Below, piece by piece: positions 37,812-48,215 of a DNA stretch of 64,000 nucleotides. The notes below the pieces were generated by a model. That model was not told the origin of the DNA. It made no database searches and saw only the letters and a program-made list of their open reading frames with translations. The stretch's first letter is position 1. Every line of letters begins with the position of its first letter. A program made the translations under genes and the position numbers. The stretch is from Bacteroidaceae bacterium (GTDB lineage Bacteria > Bacteroidota > Bacteroidia > Bacteroidales > Bacteroidaceae): assembly GCA_017520935.1 (NCBI GenBank), contig JAFXEF010000023.1, positions 1-64,000 on the forward strand, given 5' to 3'.

Positions 37812-37819
37812 TACCTTTG
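37812..37819 (+). promoter_or_regulatory. -7 element of the TPR/HTH regulator gene; no -33 box
   Basis: TACCTTTG at 37812-37819 lies 25 bp before the ATG at 37845. At the expected -33 position (about 37788-37791) the sequence is AGCG, so the consensus upstream box is missing. Activation by a protein bound to the adjacent GTCAC array is a reasonable inference. Confidence 0.6.
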
Positions 37820-37844
37820 CTACACTAAAAACATATCCAGCGCA

Positions 37845-39116
37845 ATGAAAACATTTGTCTATACTCTACTGATGACCATCGCAGCTCTCGGCTTCGTCTC
37901 GTGTAACCGTACTGAAACGCTTACTCCCATCGAGGAGTATCTCATGGCAAGAGAATGCAGGTGGGAGGGAATAAGATCGGAAGAGAGAGATCAGAAAGCG
38001 CGAAGCAAGCAGCTGTATGACAAGGCAGCCTATCACTACACCCGAGTGGTGCAGAACGAGGAGTCCAGTGATACATTGGTAGTCAATGCGCTGAAAAACT
38101 TGCGTTGGATATCCACATACAAGGCGCACAGTTATAAACAATCGCTGCAATATCTCGACCAACTCGCCAAGCGCTTTGATATAGAGAATCACCCCGACTA
38201 CCCCATCTTTCTTGTTTACAAGGCTGATGACCTCTGGCATTCCGGTTCCTGGGACTCGGCCGTATATCACGTCAACAAGGCACTCGCACTGCCTCACGAT
38301 AAGCATGGTACAGTCGATTACATAGCTGGCTATATCCTGTACAATATCTACAATAGGTGGGAGATGAACGACTCGGCTAGCAGATATATGAAACTTCACA
38401 CAAAATCTATTTTTACCAAGAGCCTTGACCCCATACCGATGGACAATTTCGAGGATAGATTCCAAAAATATGTCGTCTCTTTCGATGACCCGGAAGAGAA
38501 CGGCGACATCAAAGTCACTATCCGCCCGAAGGATAAAAAGCCATCGTGGTTCAGTGAGTTCCATTTCCATTGGCCTACCTTTATTTTAACCCTTATCCTC
38601 GTTGCCCTCGGGGTTGCTGTGTTCACCTTTATTAATCGCCATCGCCGCAAGCGTGTCATCCGCGAAGAACCGCAAATGCCGCCTCTTGGTTATGACCCCT
38701 CGGAGGTTGCAGTGAAGGAGAAGCACACTGGAGGATTCTCCCTGCCCGAAACGCTCATCCTGCGCCGCAGCCTTGAAGACGGGCGTCGTACCTTTGAGCA
38801 AACAGACAGTTTTGCTGATCTCAATATGATGAAGCTGAAGGAAAAGGAACTCCTTGAGATGGCCTACGAGGCCACACGCGATGTAGAGAGTGCACTGCTC
38901 AAATCCTTCAACGATGCTTGCAGCACATTGCACGAGGGACTCGACCTCAATGCCCAGGAACTCGTGTGCTGCTTCTGCACCTACCTCGGCTATGGCAACA
39001 ATGTCATTGCCTATATCGGGCACACCACTCCCTCGGCTATCCGCAAGCGCAAGGAGCGTATCCGCAAGAAGCTTCCTGCCGACCTCTACGAAGTGATATT
39101 CGGGGAGAATGGATGA
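37845..39116 (+). CDS. Membrane-bound TPR sensor with C-terminal HTH domain (transcription regulator)
   Basis: The ATG at 37845 starts a signal-like sequence 'MKTFVYTLLMTIAALGFVSC' (possible lipid-attached Cys20); the frame is open to a GTG at 37797, which lies upstream of the -7 element. The 423-residue product has helical TPR-like repeats (~40-190, 'QLYDKAAYHYTRVV', 'DSAVYHVNKALAL'), one membrane helix (~242-263, 'FILTLILVALGVAVFTFI') and a cytoplasmic part. The last ~65 residues form an HTH of the LuxR/sigma4 type ('LNAQELVCCFCTYLGYGNNV', then 'IRKRKERIRKKLPADLYEVI'). The topology suggests a one-component regulator that senses outside and binds DNA inside. GTCAC arrays before its own gene and before the next operon are the likely binding sites. 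Confidence 0.75.
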   Translation: MKTFVYTLLMTIAALGFVSCNRTETLTPIEEYLMARECRWEGIRSEERDQKARSKQLYDKAAYHYTRVVQNEESSDTLVVNALKNLRWISTYKAHSYKQSLQYLDQLAKRFDIENHPDYPIFLVYKADDLWHSGSWDSAVYHVNKALALPHDKHGTVDYIAGYILYNIYNRWEMNDSASRYMKLHTKSIFTKSLDPIPMDNFEDRFQKYVVSFDDPEENGDIKVTIRPKDKKPSWFSEFHFHWPTFILTLILVALGVAVFTFINRHRRKRVIREEPQMPPLGYDPSEVAVKEKHTGGFSLPETLILRRSLEDGRRTFEQTDSFADLNMMKLKEKELLEMAYEATRDVESALLKSFNDACSTLHEGLDLNAQELVCCFCTYLGYGNNVIAYIGHTTPSAIRKRKERIRKKLPADLYEVIFGENG

Positions 39117-39127
39117 GGCTACGCCTT

Positions 39128-39171
39128 GTCACGCATTTGTCACAACCCCGTCACGCATTTGTCACAGCAAT
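39128..39171 (+). promoter_or_regulatory. Four-copy 11-bp GTCAC direct-repeat array (operator-like)
   Basis: Units start at 39128, 39139, 39150 and 39161, again exactly 11 bp apart. Units 1 and 3 are GTCACGCATTT, identical to unit 4 of the array before the regulator gene. The last unit begins 37 bp upstream of the -7 element, nearly the same placement as in the first array. It starts 12 bp after the stop codon of the regulator gene. Confidence 0.8.
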
Positions 39172-39173
39172 AA

Positions 39174-39205
39174 TTTGCCACCCTGCACCGATTTGTGTTC
39201 CTTTG
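39174..39205 (+). promoter_or_regulatory. Promoter of the outer-membrane protein pair
   Basis: TTTG (39174-39177), 20 bp, then TTCCTTTG (39198-39205), one mismatch from TAnnTTTG. It directly abuts the GTCAC array. The expected leader before the ATG at 39354 is about 140 nt; no reading frame or clear hairpin is seen in it. Confidence 0.65.
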
Positions 39206-39353
39206 CCGCAGAAATCGTTGTGCGAGCAAAGTTCCCCTAAGCGCGTTCCTGATGCTTGTTCCAGCGCTATGGGGAACTTGTTTTTTTGCGTCGTTGCAAC
39301 TTTTCAGGTGATGAGTTACGTCTAACGAATGCAAACCATAAATAAAAACACTT

Positions 39354-42269
39354 ATGAAAAGAACACTCTACACGCTAATTCTGGGAGTATTGGCACTATC
39401 AAGTTACGCTGACATTCGCAATGGTTGGGCCTTCTGGGGAGTTCCCATTAACTCATTTACTTTCTCACTTGTTGACGGAGCGGTGACAGAACTTTTACTT
39501 CCAGACAGCACAGTAATCGATGTGGATACCTTGGACGTTAAGCGGAGTACTGGGTTCTTCTTCATCGTCGATGGCACCCAGAAAGAGTACATCCTCCGTT
39601 TGTCACATCCCGACTACGAGACCACATACAAAAATCTGACACTGGCATTGCGCAAGCGTGAGCGTACTATTGAGATTGGCAATGTACCTATGCGCCGACT
39701 AACTATGGCCGAGAAAGGCATTACGCTGGACGAGGTAGAGATAGTCACCTCCAAAGTGCAGTTCTATCACAAGGGCGATACCCTCATCTACGATGCCACG
39801 GCCTTCCAGATTGCCGAAGGCTCTATGCTGGACGCGCTGATAGAGCAGCTGCCCGGAGCAGAAATCAATGAGGACGGACAAATCTATGTGAACGGGCGCT
39901 TCGTGGAGAGTCTCCTGCTCAATGGGGAGGAGTTCTTCAACGGCAAGCAAGAGATAATGTTACAGAACCTGCCGGCCTATACGGTGAAGAGTTTGAATGT
40001 ATATGAGAAGGAAAGCGAAGAAAGCAGGCGGCTGGGCTATAAGGTCGATGAAGGAACCTACGTGATGGACGTGAAGCTCAAGCGTGAATACAATGTGGGC
40101 TGGCTGGCCAACGCCGAGTTGGGCGGAGGCACCAAGGAACGCTATGCAGGCCGCGCCTTTGCGTTGCGCTTCAGCGACCTCTCACGCGTGAGTGCCTTTG
40201 CCAACTTGAACAACCTGAACGACAACCGCAAACCTGGACAGAACGGCAACTGGCAACCATCTGACCTTTCGGGCGGACTGATGGAGAGTCAGACGGGCGG
40301 ACTCGATTATATGGTAAACGGTCAGAAGAACTCCTACAAACTGCAAGGCAACGTATTCGTCACACATACCGACAAGGACATCCGTCGCACCTCCTCCTCT
40401 ACGACCTTCCTTCCCGATGGCGATGTCTACGGCTATGGACGCAACAGCCAAGACAACGAGAACTTCAGCATCAGCACGTGGCACAAGTGGCAGTTCTCTG
40501 GTAGCAACAACAGATATAATAGCTATATTGACAGCTATGTCTCTCCAAATATCAATTACAGCCAATCCAACAGCTTGTACAATAATGCCAATGCGGCATT
40601 TCTGGACAACTATCTGCAGAGTCCAGAGCTCCTTGACAGCCTGCTGAATGGTGAGGTCCAGCCTATACGCCCCTTTGTCAATCGCTTGAGTCAGGCGCAG
40701 AAGAACACGGGAAGCAACTTCAACGGCCAGCTACAAGGCTTCTTTCATTTCGAGATTCCACATACGGATGATGCTGTGAGCATCTCAGCTACCGCCTCTT
40801 ACAATGACAGAAAGAATCGCCAGTTCGATAAGTACATCCTTGAATATCCTACTGCGACATCAGATGTGCGCGACCGCTACTTCGATATGCCCTATAAGGG
40901 ATACAACTTTAACGGTGAGGTCAACTACTTCCATAGAATACAATTCTACGAATCGGAACAAGACGGCATGTGGTTCATCAATCCCAGGTATATGGTCAGC
41001 CATCAGACGACCACTACCACCAACCACCTTTATCGTCTCGACCAGCTGGAGGAGTGGACCTCCATCGAAGACTATCCGTTAGGTACATTGCCCTCCATGC
41101 AGGATGCTATGATGAGTGTGCTTGACACCGACAATAGCTATATCTCCACCGAACGGAATACGACACATGCTGTCAGGCTGCAACTGCGATGGAGCAGGAC
41201 CAAGCGTATTGGCAACCAGAGTAGAACCGAAGAGGTAGCTTTCTTTCCTCGTGTCAACATCCAGTCGCGCAGCCTGGACTATGGAGGCAGCCAGTCGGTA
41301 AACCTCACTCGGAATGAGGTGATGTTCAACCCCAGTATGCACGCCCAGCTCTCATTGGACAGCATGAAGCATAAAGTTCGCTTCGAATATGGTATGCATC
41401 CCACTGCCCCTTCACTGATGAACCTGCTTGACCACACATTCGACTCCGACCCGCTGAATATCCGCAAAGGAAACCCCAATCTGAAGAATACGCATACACA
41501 TCACGCCCGACTCAGCTATCAGGCCGACCAGTGGCTCAGCGGCACGGGCAAGATGCTCAACGCCTCGCTGCAATATACACACGTTCGCAATGCCGTGGCT
41601 ATGGGCTATATCTACGACAAGAGTACAGGTGTGCGCACTACCACGCCCGATAATTTGAACGGCAACTGGAAACTGGCTTTCGCGGGCAACTACACCTTGC
41701 CGCTCGACCGCCAGCGCAAGCTGACCCTACAGAGCAATATGCAGATAGACTATTCGGACAATGCCGACCTCGTGGGCATCAATGGTGCCGAGGTAGCCAC
41801 CAAGCGTATCGTGCACAACTTATGGGCACGCGAGACCTTGACGCTCAACTACCGCTTGGGTGAACACCGCATAGGAGCCAAGGTGAGGGCAAGCACCACG
41901 CACGCCACTTCGGAGAGGACCGACTTCAACGAAATCAATGCCTACAACTTCAACTACGGTCTGACAGGCCTGGTAAACCTCCCCTACAAGATGCAGCTGA
42001 GCACAGACATCACGATGTATACCCGCCGAGGCTATGCCGATGCCAACATGAACACGAGCGAACTGGTATGGAACGCCCGCCTGACGAAGAGCGCCATGAA
42101 GGGCAACCTGCTCTTCACCCTCGACGGATTTGACATCCTGGGCAACCTCAGCACCATCAACTACAGCGTGAACGGACAAGGCCGCACCGAGGTATGGACC
42201 AACAGTATCCCACGCTACGTGATGCTGAAGGTGAGCTACAAGCTGCATAAGCAGCCGAAGAGGAAGTAG
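39354..42269 (+). CDS. Outer-membrane beta-barrel protein with plug domain (TonB receptor-like), paralogue 1
   Basis: The 971-residue product has a signal peptide (MKRTLYTLILGVLALSSYA), a short carboxypeptidase-regulatory-like beta domain (~30-110) and a plug-like domain with 'GSMLDALIEQLPGAEINEDG', 'QIYVNGRFVESLLLNGEEFF'. A long region of amphipathic strands rich in Tyr/Asn/Arg follows, typical of the OMP_b-brl_3 family. Its C-terminus ends in strands ('YVMLKVSYKLHKQPKRK') like the next gene. Such proteins resemble TonB-dependent receptors, but I see no SusD-like partner, so a SusCD nutrient system is unlikely. It is preceded by the GTCAC array and is probably controlled by the regulator next door. 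Confidence 0.8.
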   Translation: MKRTLYTLILGVLALSSYADIRNGWAFWGVPINSFTFSLVDGAVTELLLPDSTVIDVDTLDVKRSTGFFFIVDGTQKEYILRLSHPDYETTYKNLTLALRKRERTIEIGNVPMRRLTMAEKGITLDEVEIVTSKVQFYHKGDTLIYDATAFQIAEGSMLDALIEQLPGAEINEDGQIYVNGRFVESLLLNGEEFFNGKQEIMLQNLPAYTVKSLNVYEKESEESRRLGYKVDEGTYVMDVKLKREYNVGWLANAELGGGTKERYAGRAFALRFSDLSRVSAFANLNNLNDNRKPGQNGNWQPSDLSGGLMESQTGGLDYMVNGQKNSYKLQGNVFVTHTDKDIRRTSSSTTFLPDGDVYGYGRNSQDNENFSISTWHKWQFSGSNNRYNSYIDSYVSPNINYSQSNSLYNNANAAFLDNYLQSPELLDSLLNGEVQPIRPFVNRLSQAQKNTGSNFNGQLQGFFHFEIPHTDDAVSISATASYNDRKNRQFDKYILEYPTATSDVRDRYFDMPYKGYNFNGEVNYFHRIQFYESEQDGMWFINPRYMVSHQTTTTTNHLYRLDQLEEWTSIEDYPLGTLPSMQDAMMSVLDTDNSYISTERNTTHAVRLQLRWSRTKRIGNQSRTEEVAFFPRVNIQSRSLDYGGSQSVNLTRNEVMFNPSMHAQLSLDSMKHKVRFEYGMHPTAPSLMNLLDHTFDSDPLNIRKGNPNLKNTHTHHARLSYQADQWLSGTGKMLNASLQYTHVRNAVAMGYIYDKSTGVRTTTPDNLNGNWKLAFAGNYTLPLDRQRKLTLQSNMQIDYSDNADLVGINGAEVATKRIVHNLWARETLTLNYRLGEHRIGAKVRASTTHATSERTDFNEINAYNFNYGLTGLVNLPYKMQLSTDITMYTRRGYADANMNTSELVWNARLTKSAMKGNLLFTLDGFDILGNLSTINYSVNGQGRTEVWTNSIPRYVMLKVSYKLHKQPKRK

Positions 42270-42350
42270 CCAACCGTTTTTCCTTTCACCATCTGTAACA
42301 AATCTTAACCTTGTTCGTATTTAGGGCAGAAAACAATAACCGAAACGAAC

Positions 42351-45317
42351 ATGACAAAGACAAAACTTATGATGCTGCTCACAGTAGTGATATTGGGTAC
42401 AGGAGCAGTCAAAGGGTTTGAACCGACAGAGACAACAGAGGTAGAAACGGCTATGAAGGCCAAGGCCAACCCGAAGCCCAAGAAGGGACGTACCATCTCG
42501 CTGTGGGGACACGTGCGCAACTCGCTCACCCTGCAAGGCGTGCTCGACGCAAAGATTACGCTGATGACTGCCGACAGCGTGGTGATAGACACACTGCGCA
42601 CGTGGCGAAACAATGGCGACCGAATGAAGGTGGATGCTACGTATAAGTTCACCATCCCTGCCGAGCCGGCTCGGTATATCATTCTGGCGCAGCACCCCGA
42701 GTATGAGGACTGCTACGTAGACCACGAGGTGAAGTACATTGGACGCAACACCTATTTCGATGCCGAGTGGCACAATATGCGTCTAAAAGAGGAGCAGACC
42801 AACTTTGAGCATTTCCTCGATGAGGTAGTGGTAAAGGCCACACAAGTGAAAATCGTATATAGAGGCGACACAGTAACATTCAATGCCGATGCCTTCAATA
42901 TGCCCGAGGGGAGTATGCTCGATGCACTCATCAAGCAGTTGCCAGGCGTGGAGCTGAAGGACGACGGACAGATATTCGTCAACGGACGCAAGATTGATAA
43001 CCTCACACTCAATGGCAAGGACTTCTTCAAGGGCGACAACCGGGTGATGCTCGACAACCTGCCCAACTATATGGTACAGAACGTGGAGGTGTATGAGAAG
43101 TCGACCGAGAAGAGCGAATGGCTGGGCATCGATGTGGAGCAGAAGGAGTTTGTGATGGATGTGAAGCTCAAGCGCGAATACTCTACCGGCTACATCGCCA
43201 ACGCTTCGCTCGGAGGTGGCACAGAGGAGCGCTACAAGGGGCGCTTGTTTGGGCTGCGCTTCACCACCAACACTCGCCTCGCCCTATATGCAAAATTGAA
43301 CAACGTGAATGAAGCCCGCTCGCCAGGGAACGAAGGGGAGTGGGACCCCACGAAGCTCAACGATGGAGAAATCGACCTGAAAGTGATTGGTATGAGTCTG
43401 CACGCCGAGCACCCCGATAAGGTGTGGCAAGAGCAGGCAATGATGGAGGTCGGATTGGTTGACGGGACAATGCAATCACACAGTGCACAGGAAAGTTTCT
43501 TGAATACGGGCAACATCTTCAGTCGCACCGACAAGTTAGACCGCCGGCAGTCGTTCCAAATAGGGGCAGGCAACACATTCACTTGGAAGAAGCCCTTCTG
43601 GCTACGTGCAACGATGACATTTCATTACACCAATTCAGATGGATGGATAGAGCAACGCCACGCACAATTCTCGGACAACCCCGGCAGCTATGGCTCCACA
43701 TCGCAAATTCTCGACTCGGTATATTCTGCCATACGCACGGCCTCACTTAGCAATATGCTCGTCACCCGTTCAAGTAGGAACCTTTGGGAGGGAGGAGAGT
43801 ACTATCAGACCGGTTTCGATGTCAACTTCGGCAAGAAGTTGCCGTGGGGCGATGATATAGACATCTATGCCAACACCCGATACAACTGGAACAACTACAA
43901 GAATCGCAACATCCGCGACAATGAGACGATGGCCACAAGCCGCGACTTCCGCAACGAGTACACTGAAGGCAGAAAGCGTGACCTCGTCTTTGACGCAGAG
44001 GCCAAATACAGCATCCACGCTCTCAATCGCTGGAACTATCAGGGCTACGTGAAGCTGCACCGCGCATACAACTATGACAACACCGGCATCTTCCGCCTCG
44101 ACCGTCTCGATGGATGGGGAGCCGAGTCGGAGCGCGACATCTACGAACTACCCTCTGCACGTGACTCCATACTGCTGACGATGGATATGAACAACACGAA
44201 GGAGACCACCTTCAACCGCACCAAGTATGTGCCTGGCACACGCATCTTCTATAACAAGGAGGGCGACGGCGAGTCCACGTGGTTTTGTGTAGACCTTCCC
44301 CTGCATATCGAGAACCGAAGCTACCGCCATAAAAGCCCCTTGACCGACACCCTCGTACGTCGCCACAACATCATCCCCACACCCTTTGTGGAGTTTACCC
44401 GCCGCAGCCACAATTTCGACCGACGCTACTATGCCAAGTATGGAATGAGCTACAACCTGCCAGGACTGGGGCACTTCGTGGATGTGCGCAACGACCTTGA
44501 CCCGCTCAACATATATATAGGAAACAATGGACTCAAGCCTGCCATCTCTCACGAGTTTGTGCTCGACTACAGTATCCGCAACCGCGACCACAACCAGAAC
44601 CTTGCCGTGGGTGCCACCAGTTGGATACGCCAAAACAGCATCGCCAACGGCTACACCTATAATACGGAGACTGGTGTGCGCACTTTCCGTCCGGAGAATG
44701 TCAACGGCAACTGGAGTACAAACGGATACTTTAACTTTAGCCGCGACCTTGACGAACAGCGCCACTGGCACTGGCAAACACGTACCAACTTCAGCTACCA
44801 CCGTAACGTGGACATCGCATCCACCGAAGGCGCCACAGGCAACGAACGTCTGAGCAAGGTGAACAACTGGTGGCTGAAGGAATATACCCGACTTGCCTTC
44901 CAATGGGACGATCTCAAGCTCGGTGCCAACGGTACCGTACAGTACCGCATCGTTGACAGCCATCGCCAAAACTTTCAGACTATCCATACTTGGGACTTCA
45001 ACTATGGACTCACGTGTGAATACCGCTTACCGTTCGGCATGCAGCTTGCCACCGACCTGAAGATATTTTCGCGCCGTGGCTACGGCGACAGTTCAATGAA
45101 CACCGACGACCTCGTATGGAACGCCTCGCTCACTCAACCTCTATTCAAAAGCCGTATGCAGCTCCAGCTCGAGGGCTACGACCTGCTGCACCAGCTCTCC
45201 AACGTGTACAGTAACTACAACGCCCAAGGCCGCTCCGAGACTTGGTACAACACCGTCCCCAGCTACGTGATGCTACACCTGACCTACAAACTGAACGTGA
45301 TGCCGAGGAAGAGATGA
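42351..45317 (+). CDS. Outer-membrane beta-barrel protein with plug domain (TonB receptor-like), paralogue 2
   Basis: The 988-residue product is a clear paralogue of the preceding gene: 'GSMLDALIKQLPGVELKDDG', 'QIFVNGRKIDNLTLNGKDFF', 'FVMDVKLKREYSTGYIANAS', 'GTEERYKGRLFGLRF' and the C-terminal 'SYVMLHLTYKLNVMPRKR' match position by position. It has a signal peptide and a Lys/Pro-rich stretch (~residues 30-50) before the beta domain. It follows paralogue 1 by 81 bp with no strong promoter between, so co-transcription is likely. A hairpin at 45332-45365 ends the unit. The two barrels may form a hetero-complex or take different ligands. Confidence 0.8.
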   Translation: MTKTKLMMLLTVVILGTGAVKGFEPTETTEVETAMKAKANPKPKKGRTISLWGHVRNSLTLQGVLDAKITLMTADSVVIDTLRTWRNNGDRMKVDATYKFTIPAEPARYIILAQHPEYEDCYVDHEVKYIGRNTYFDAEWHNMRLKEEQTNFEHFLDEVVVKATQVKIVYRGDTVTFNADAFNMPEGSMLDALIKQLPGVELKDDGQIFVNGRKIDNLTLNGKDFFKGDNRVMLDNLPNYMVQNVEVYEKSTEKSEWLGIDVEQKEFVMDVKLKREYSTGYIANASLGGGTEERYKGRLFGLRFTTNTRLALYAKLNNVNEARSPGNEGEWDPTKLNDGEIDLKVIGMSLHAEHPDKVWQEQAMMEVGLVDGTMQSHSAQESFLNTGNIFSRTDKLDRRQSFQIGAGNTFTWKKPFWLRATMTFHYTNSDGWIEQRHAQFSDNPGSYGSTSQILDSVYSAIRTASLSNMLVTRSSRNLWEGGEYYQTGFDVNFGKKLPWGDDIDIYANTRYNWNNYKNRNIRDNETMATSRDFRNEYTEGRKRDLVFDAEAKYSIHALNRWNYQGYVKLHRAYNYDNTGIFRLDRLDGWGAESERDIYELPSARDSILLTMDMNNTKETTFNRTKYVPGTRIFYNKEGDGESTWFCVDLPLHIENRSYRHKSPLTDTLVRRHNIIPTPFVEFTRRSHNFDRRYYAKYGMSYNLPGLGHFVDVRNDLDPLNIYIGNNGLKPAISHEFVLDYSIRNRDHNQNLAVGATSWIRQNSIANGYTYNTETGVRTFRPENVNGNWSTNGYFNFSRDLDEQRHWHWQTRTNFSYHRNVDIASTEGATGNERLSKVNNWWLKEYTRLAFQWDDLKLGANGTVQYRIVDSHRQNFQTIHTWDFNYGLTCEYRLPFGMQLATDLKIFSRRGYGDSSMNTDDLVWNASLTQPLFKSRMQLQLEGYDLLHQLSNVYSNYNAQGRSETWYNTVPSYVMLHLTYKLNVMPRKR

Positions 45318-45331
45318 ATCAAATTTAAGAG

Positions 45332-45365
45332 CGGTGGAAGCTCCACCGAAGGTTAGCTTCCACCG
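45332..45365. terminator. Convergent hairpin between outer-membrane pair and mutS
   Basis: A perfect 11-bp stem (CGGTGGAAGCT at 45332-45342, AGCTTCCACCG at 45355-45365) encloses a 12-nt loop. It lies 15 bp after the barrel-protein stop and 25 bp from the mutS stop on the other strand. No strong T-run follows, so strength is uncertain. Confidence 0.6.
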
Positions 45366-45389
45366 TCCTGACTCTCTATAGTCAGCCTA

Positions 45390-48002
45390 TTACTTCCCCC
45401 GCACAATCTTCTTTATCTCATTGAGCTTGTTGAGTGCTTCGAGCGGTGTGAGGTTGTTGACATCAATACCGAGAATCTCGTCGCGCACTTGGCAAAGGAT
45501 GGGGTCGTCAAGCTGGAATATGCTCATTTGCATGCCTTCACGGCTGTCGGCAATGAGCTCGGTGGGCTTGGCGATGCCCTCGGCGGCAGCGTTGCCCTCC
45601 ATCTGCTTGAGTATCTTCTCGGCACGGCGCACAATGCTCTTGGGCATACCGGCCATATTGGCTACATGGATACCGAAGGAGTGGTTGGAACCTCCGGGCT
45701 GGAGTTTACGCACGAAGATGACCTTCTTGTCTACCTCACGTACGGCCACGTTGAAGTTCTTGATGCGCGAGAAAGACTTTTCCATCTCATTGAGTTCGTG
45801 ATAGTGAGTGGCAAAGAGCGTGCGGGCACGACCCTTGGAGTTCTCGTGGATATACTCTACGATGGCCCACGCGATGGAGATGCCGTCGTAAGTGGAGGTA
45901 CCGCGACCCAGCTCGTCGAAGAGCACAAGGCTGCGCGGACTTATATTATTGAGGATGTCAGATGCCTCGGTCATCTCGACCATGAAGGTTGACTCGCCCA
46001 CGGAGATGTTGTCGCTGGCACCTACACGGGTGAATATCTTGTCCACCAAGCCCACGTGAGCAGCTTCGGCAGGCACGAAGCTACCTATCTGGGCCATCAG
46101 GGTGATGAGGGCTGTCTGGCGCAGGAGAGCCGACTTACCGGCCATGTTCGGGCCAGTGATGATGAGTATCTGCTGGCGTTCGGTATCGAGCAATACGTCG
46201 TTGGCAATGTAGCTCTCGCCCACAGGCAATTGCTGCTCGATGACAGGGTGGCGTCCCTGACGGATGTCGAGTGTAGTACTATCGTCTACCACGGGGCGCA
46301 CATAGCGGTTGAGCGAGGCGGCAGTAGCAAAAGAGAGCAGGCAATCGAGCCGCGCTATCTGATTGGCATCAATCTGTATGGCGGGGATGTATTCATTAAG
46401 AGCAAATACGAGGTCGTTATAGAGACGGGTCTCAAGAGCCGATATCTTGTCCTCGGCACCGAGAATCTTCTCCTCATACTCCTTCAGCTCCTGGGTAATG
46501 TAGCGCTCGGCATTGACAAGTGTCTGCTTGCGTATCCAGGTCTCGGGGACCTTGTCTTTGTGTGTGTTGCGCACTTCGATGTAGTAGCCGAAGACATTGT
46601 TGAAGGCAATCTTCAGGCTGGGGATCTCGGTGGCTTCGCTCTCGCGCTGCTGCATCTGCAACAGATAATCCTTACCCGAATAGGCGATGCGGCGCAGCTC
46701 GTCGAGCTCCCCGCTCACACCATCGGCAATGACGCCTCCCTTGGCCACGAGCAGGGGTGGGTCGGGCTTTATCTCACGGGCTATGCGGTCACGGATGGTA
46801 CGGCACACGTTGAGCTGCTCGCCTATGCGGCGTATGCTTTCGTTGTCCGATGCTTCGCAAGCGGCCTTTACGGGTTCAATGGCACTCAGCGCGATCTTCA
46901 GCTGCACCACTTCGCGCGGCGACACACGCCCTGCGGCCACTCGTGAGATGATACGTTCAAGGTCGCCAATCTGATGTAGCGCATCGTCAAGCAGTTCGCG
47001 GAAGTCGGGGTGACGGAAGAAGTACTCCACAATATCGAGACGCTCATTGATGGAACGCTCCTCCTTGAGGGGAAATACCACCCAGCGCTTGAGCAGACGT
47101 GCTCCCATGGGACTAACGGTCTTGTCTATGACATCGAGAAGTGACTTGCCACCCTCGTTCATGGGATGGATGAGCTCAAGGCTGCGCACGGTATAGCGGT
47201 CGAGACGCACGTAGCGCTCCTCCTCGATGCGCGAGAGCGTAGTGATGTGCTTGATTTGTGTGTGCAGCGTCACCTCCAGATAATGAAGCACTGCTCCAGA
47301 GGCCACCACACCATTCTTGAGGTGGTCGATACCGAAACCCTTGAGGTTCTTTACCTGAAAGTGCTTGATAAGTTTCTCGCGGGCAAACGAGTCGGTGAAA
47401 GCCCAGTCATCGAGTTCAAAAGTACAGTATTTGGAGCCGAAGTTGCTCTCAAACTGGCTACGCATACCATGCTGGAAGAGTATCTCCTTGGGGCCGAAGT
47501 TAACCAGCAATTTGTCAATATAGTCAAACGGCCCCTCGGCAGTGAGGAACTCACCCGTAGAGATATCAAGGAAAGCCACACCGCAGGCTCCCTTACCGAA
47601 GTGTACGGCAGCGAGGAAGTTGTTTTCCTTATAGTTGAGTACGTTCTCGTTGATAGAGACGCCCGGTGTCACCAGTTCCGTGATACCACGCTTGACGAGC
47701 TTCTTGGCCAGTTTAGGGTCTTCCAGCTGGTCACAGATGGCCACACGGCGGCCTGCACGCACCAGTTTAGGCAGATAGGTATCGAGCGCATGATAAGGGA
47801 AACCGGCCATCTCGAGCTGCTTGTCCTTGCCGTTGGCGCGTTTGGTGAGTGTGATGCCCAATATCTCGCTGGCCACGACAGCATCGGTCGAATAGGTCTC
47901 GTAGAAGTCGCCGCAACGAAACAGCATGATAGCATCGGGATGCTTTGCCTTGAGCTCCAAGAACTGCTTCATCATCGGGGTCATCACTATATCTTCTGCC
48001 AT
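45390..48002 (-). CDS. mutS: DNA mismatch repair protein MutS
   Basis: MutS recognises mispairs and starts methyl-independent or -directed mismatch repair. The 870-residue product has the mismatch-reading Phe-x-Glu in '[15 protein letters not shown]' (domain I), connector and lever regions, and the ATPase domain with Walker A '[13 protein letters not shown]', '[15 protein letters not shown]' and Walker B '[20 protein letters not shown]'. Length is normal. A good promoter lies upstream at 48041-48072. Confidence 0.97.
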   Translation of the reverse strand: MAEDIVMTPMMKQFLELKAKHPDAIMLFRCGDFYETYSTDAVVASEILGITLTKRANGKDKQLEMAGFPYHALDTYLPKLVRAGRRVAICDQLEDPKLAKKLVKRGITELVTPGVSINENVLNYKENNFLAAVHFGKGACGVAFLDISTGEFLTAEGPFDYIDKLLVNFGPKEILFQHGMRSQFESNFGSKYCTFELDDWAFTDSFAREKLIKHFQVKNLKGFGIDHLKNGVVASGAVLHYLEVTLHTQIKHITTLSRIEEERYVRLDRYTVRSLELIHPMNEGGKSLLDVIDKTVSPMGARLLKRWVVFPLKEERSINERLDIVEYFFRHPDFRELLDDALHQIGDLERIISRVAAGRVSPREVVQLKIALSAIEPVKAACEASDNESIRRIGEQLNVCRTIRDRIAREIKPDPPLLVAKGGVIADGVSGELDELRRIAYSGKDYLLQMQQRESEATEIPSLKIAFNNVFGYYIEVRNTHKDKVPETWIRKQTLVNAERYITQELKEYEEKILGAEDKISALETRLYNDLVFALNEYIPAIQIDANQIARLDCLLSFATAASLNRYVRPVVDDSTTLDIRQGRHPVIEQQLPVGESYIANDVLLDTERQQILIITGPNMAGKSALLRQTALITLMAQIGSFVPAEAAHVGLVDKIFTRVGASDNISVGESTFMVEMTEASDILNNISPRSLVLFDELGRGTSTYDGISIAWAIVEYIHENSKGRARTLFATHYHELNEMEKSFSRIKNFNVAVREVDKKVIFVRKLQPGGSNHSFGIHVANMAGMPKSIVRRAEKILKQMEGNAAAEGIAKPTELIADSREGMQMSIFQLDDPILCQVRDEILGIDVNNLTPLEALNKLNEIKKIVRGK

Positions 48003-48040
48003 AAGTATTTTGATTTATTCTGTCGTTCTTCTATTTCAAG

Positions 48041-48072
48041 CAAAAGTACTTCTTTTTCGCGGATTGGACAAA
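48041..48072 (-). promoter_or_regulatory. mutS promoter
   Basis: On the minus strand TTTG (48072-48069), 20 bp, then TACTTTTG (48048-48041) is a full Bacteroidetes consensus, about 40 bp before the mutS start. Confidence 0.75.
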
Positions 48073-48215
48073 TGATATGTGAGAAAAACTTAGTATACGG
48101 ATAAGAACAATTGGGTAACTCATCCATTACAATGTTGCCCAACGGGGCACCGGCAAAAACATGCGCAAAGTGCGCTCCTCTGAAGAGGAAGGAATAGTTT
48201 TTTCTCCACCATGCA

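Noticed and set aside
37797..37844. GTG start giving the TPR/HTH regulator 16 more residues
   Set aside because: The GTG lies upstream of the promoter -7 element, and the ATG at 37845 directly begins the signal sequence.
37730..39171. CRISPR-like interpretation of the GTCAC repeats
   Set aside because: Units are 11 bp with no spacers and no cas genes nearby; spacing fits operator sites on one helical face.
46056..46946. Long plus-strand frame opposite mutS
   Set aside because: mutS is complete with all motifs on the minus strand; the antisense frame has no domain or start signal.
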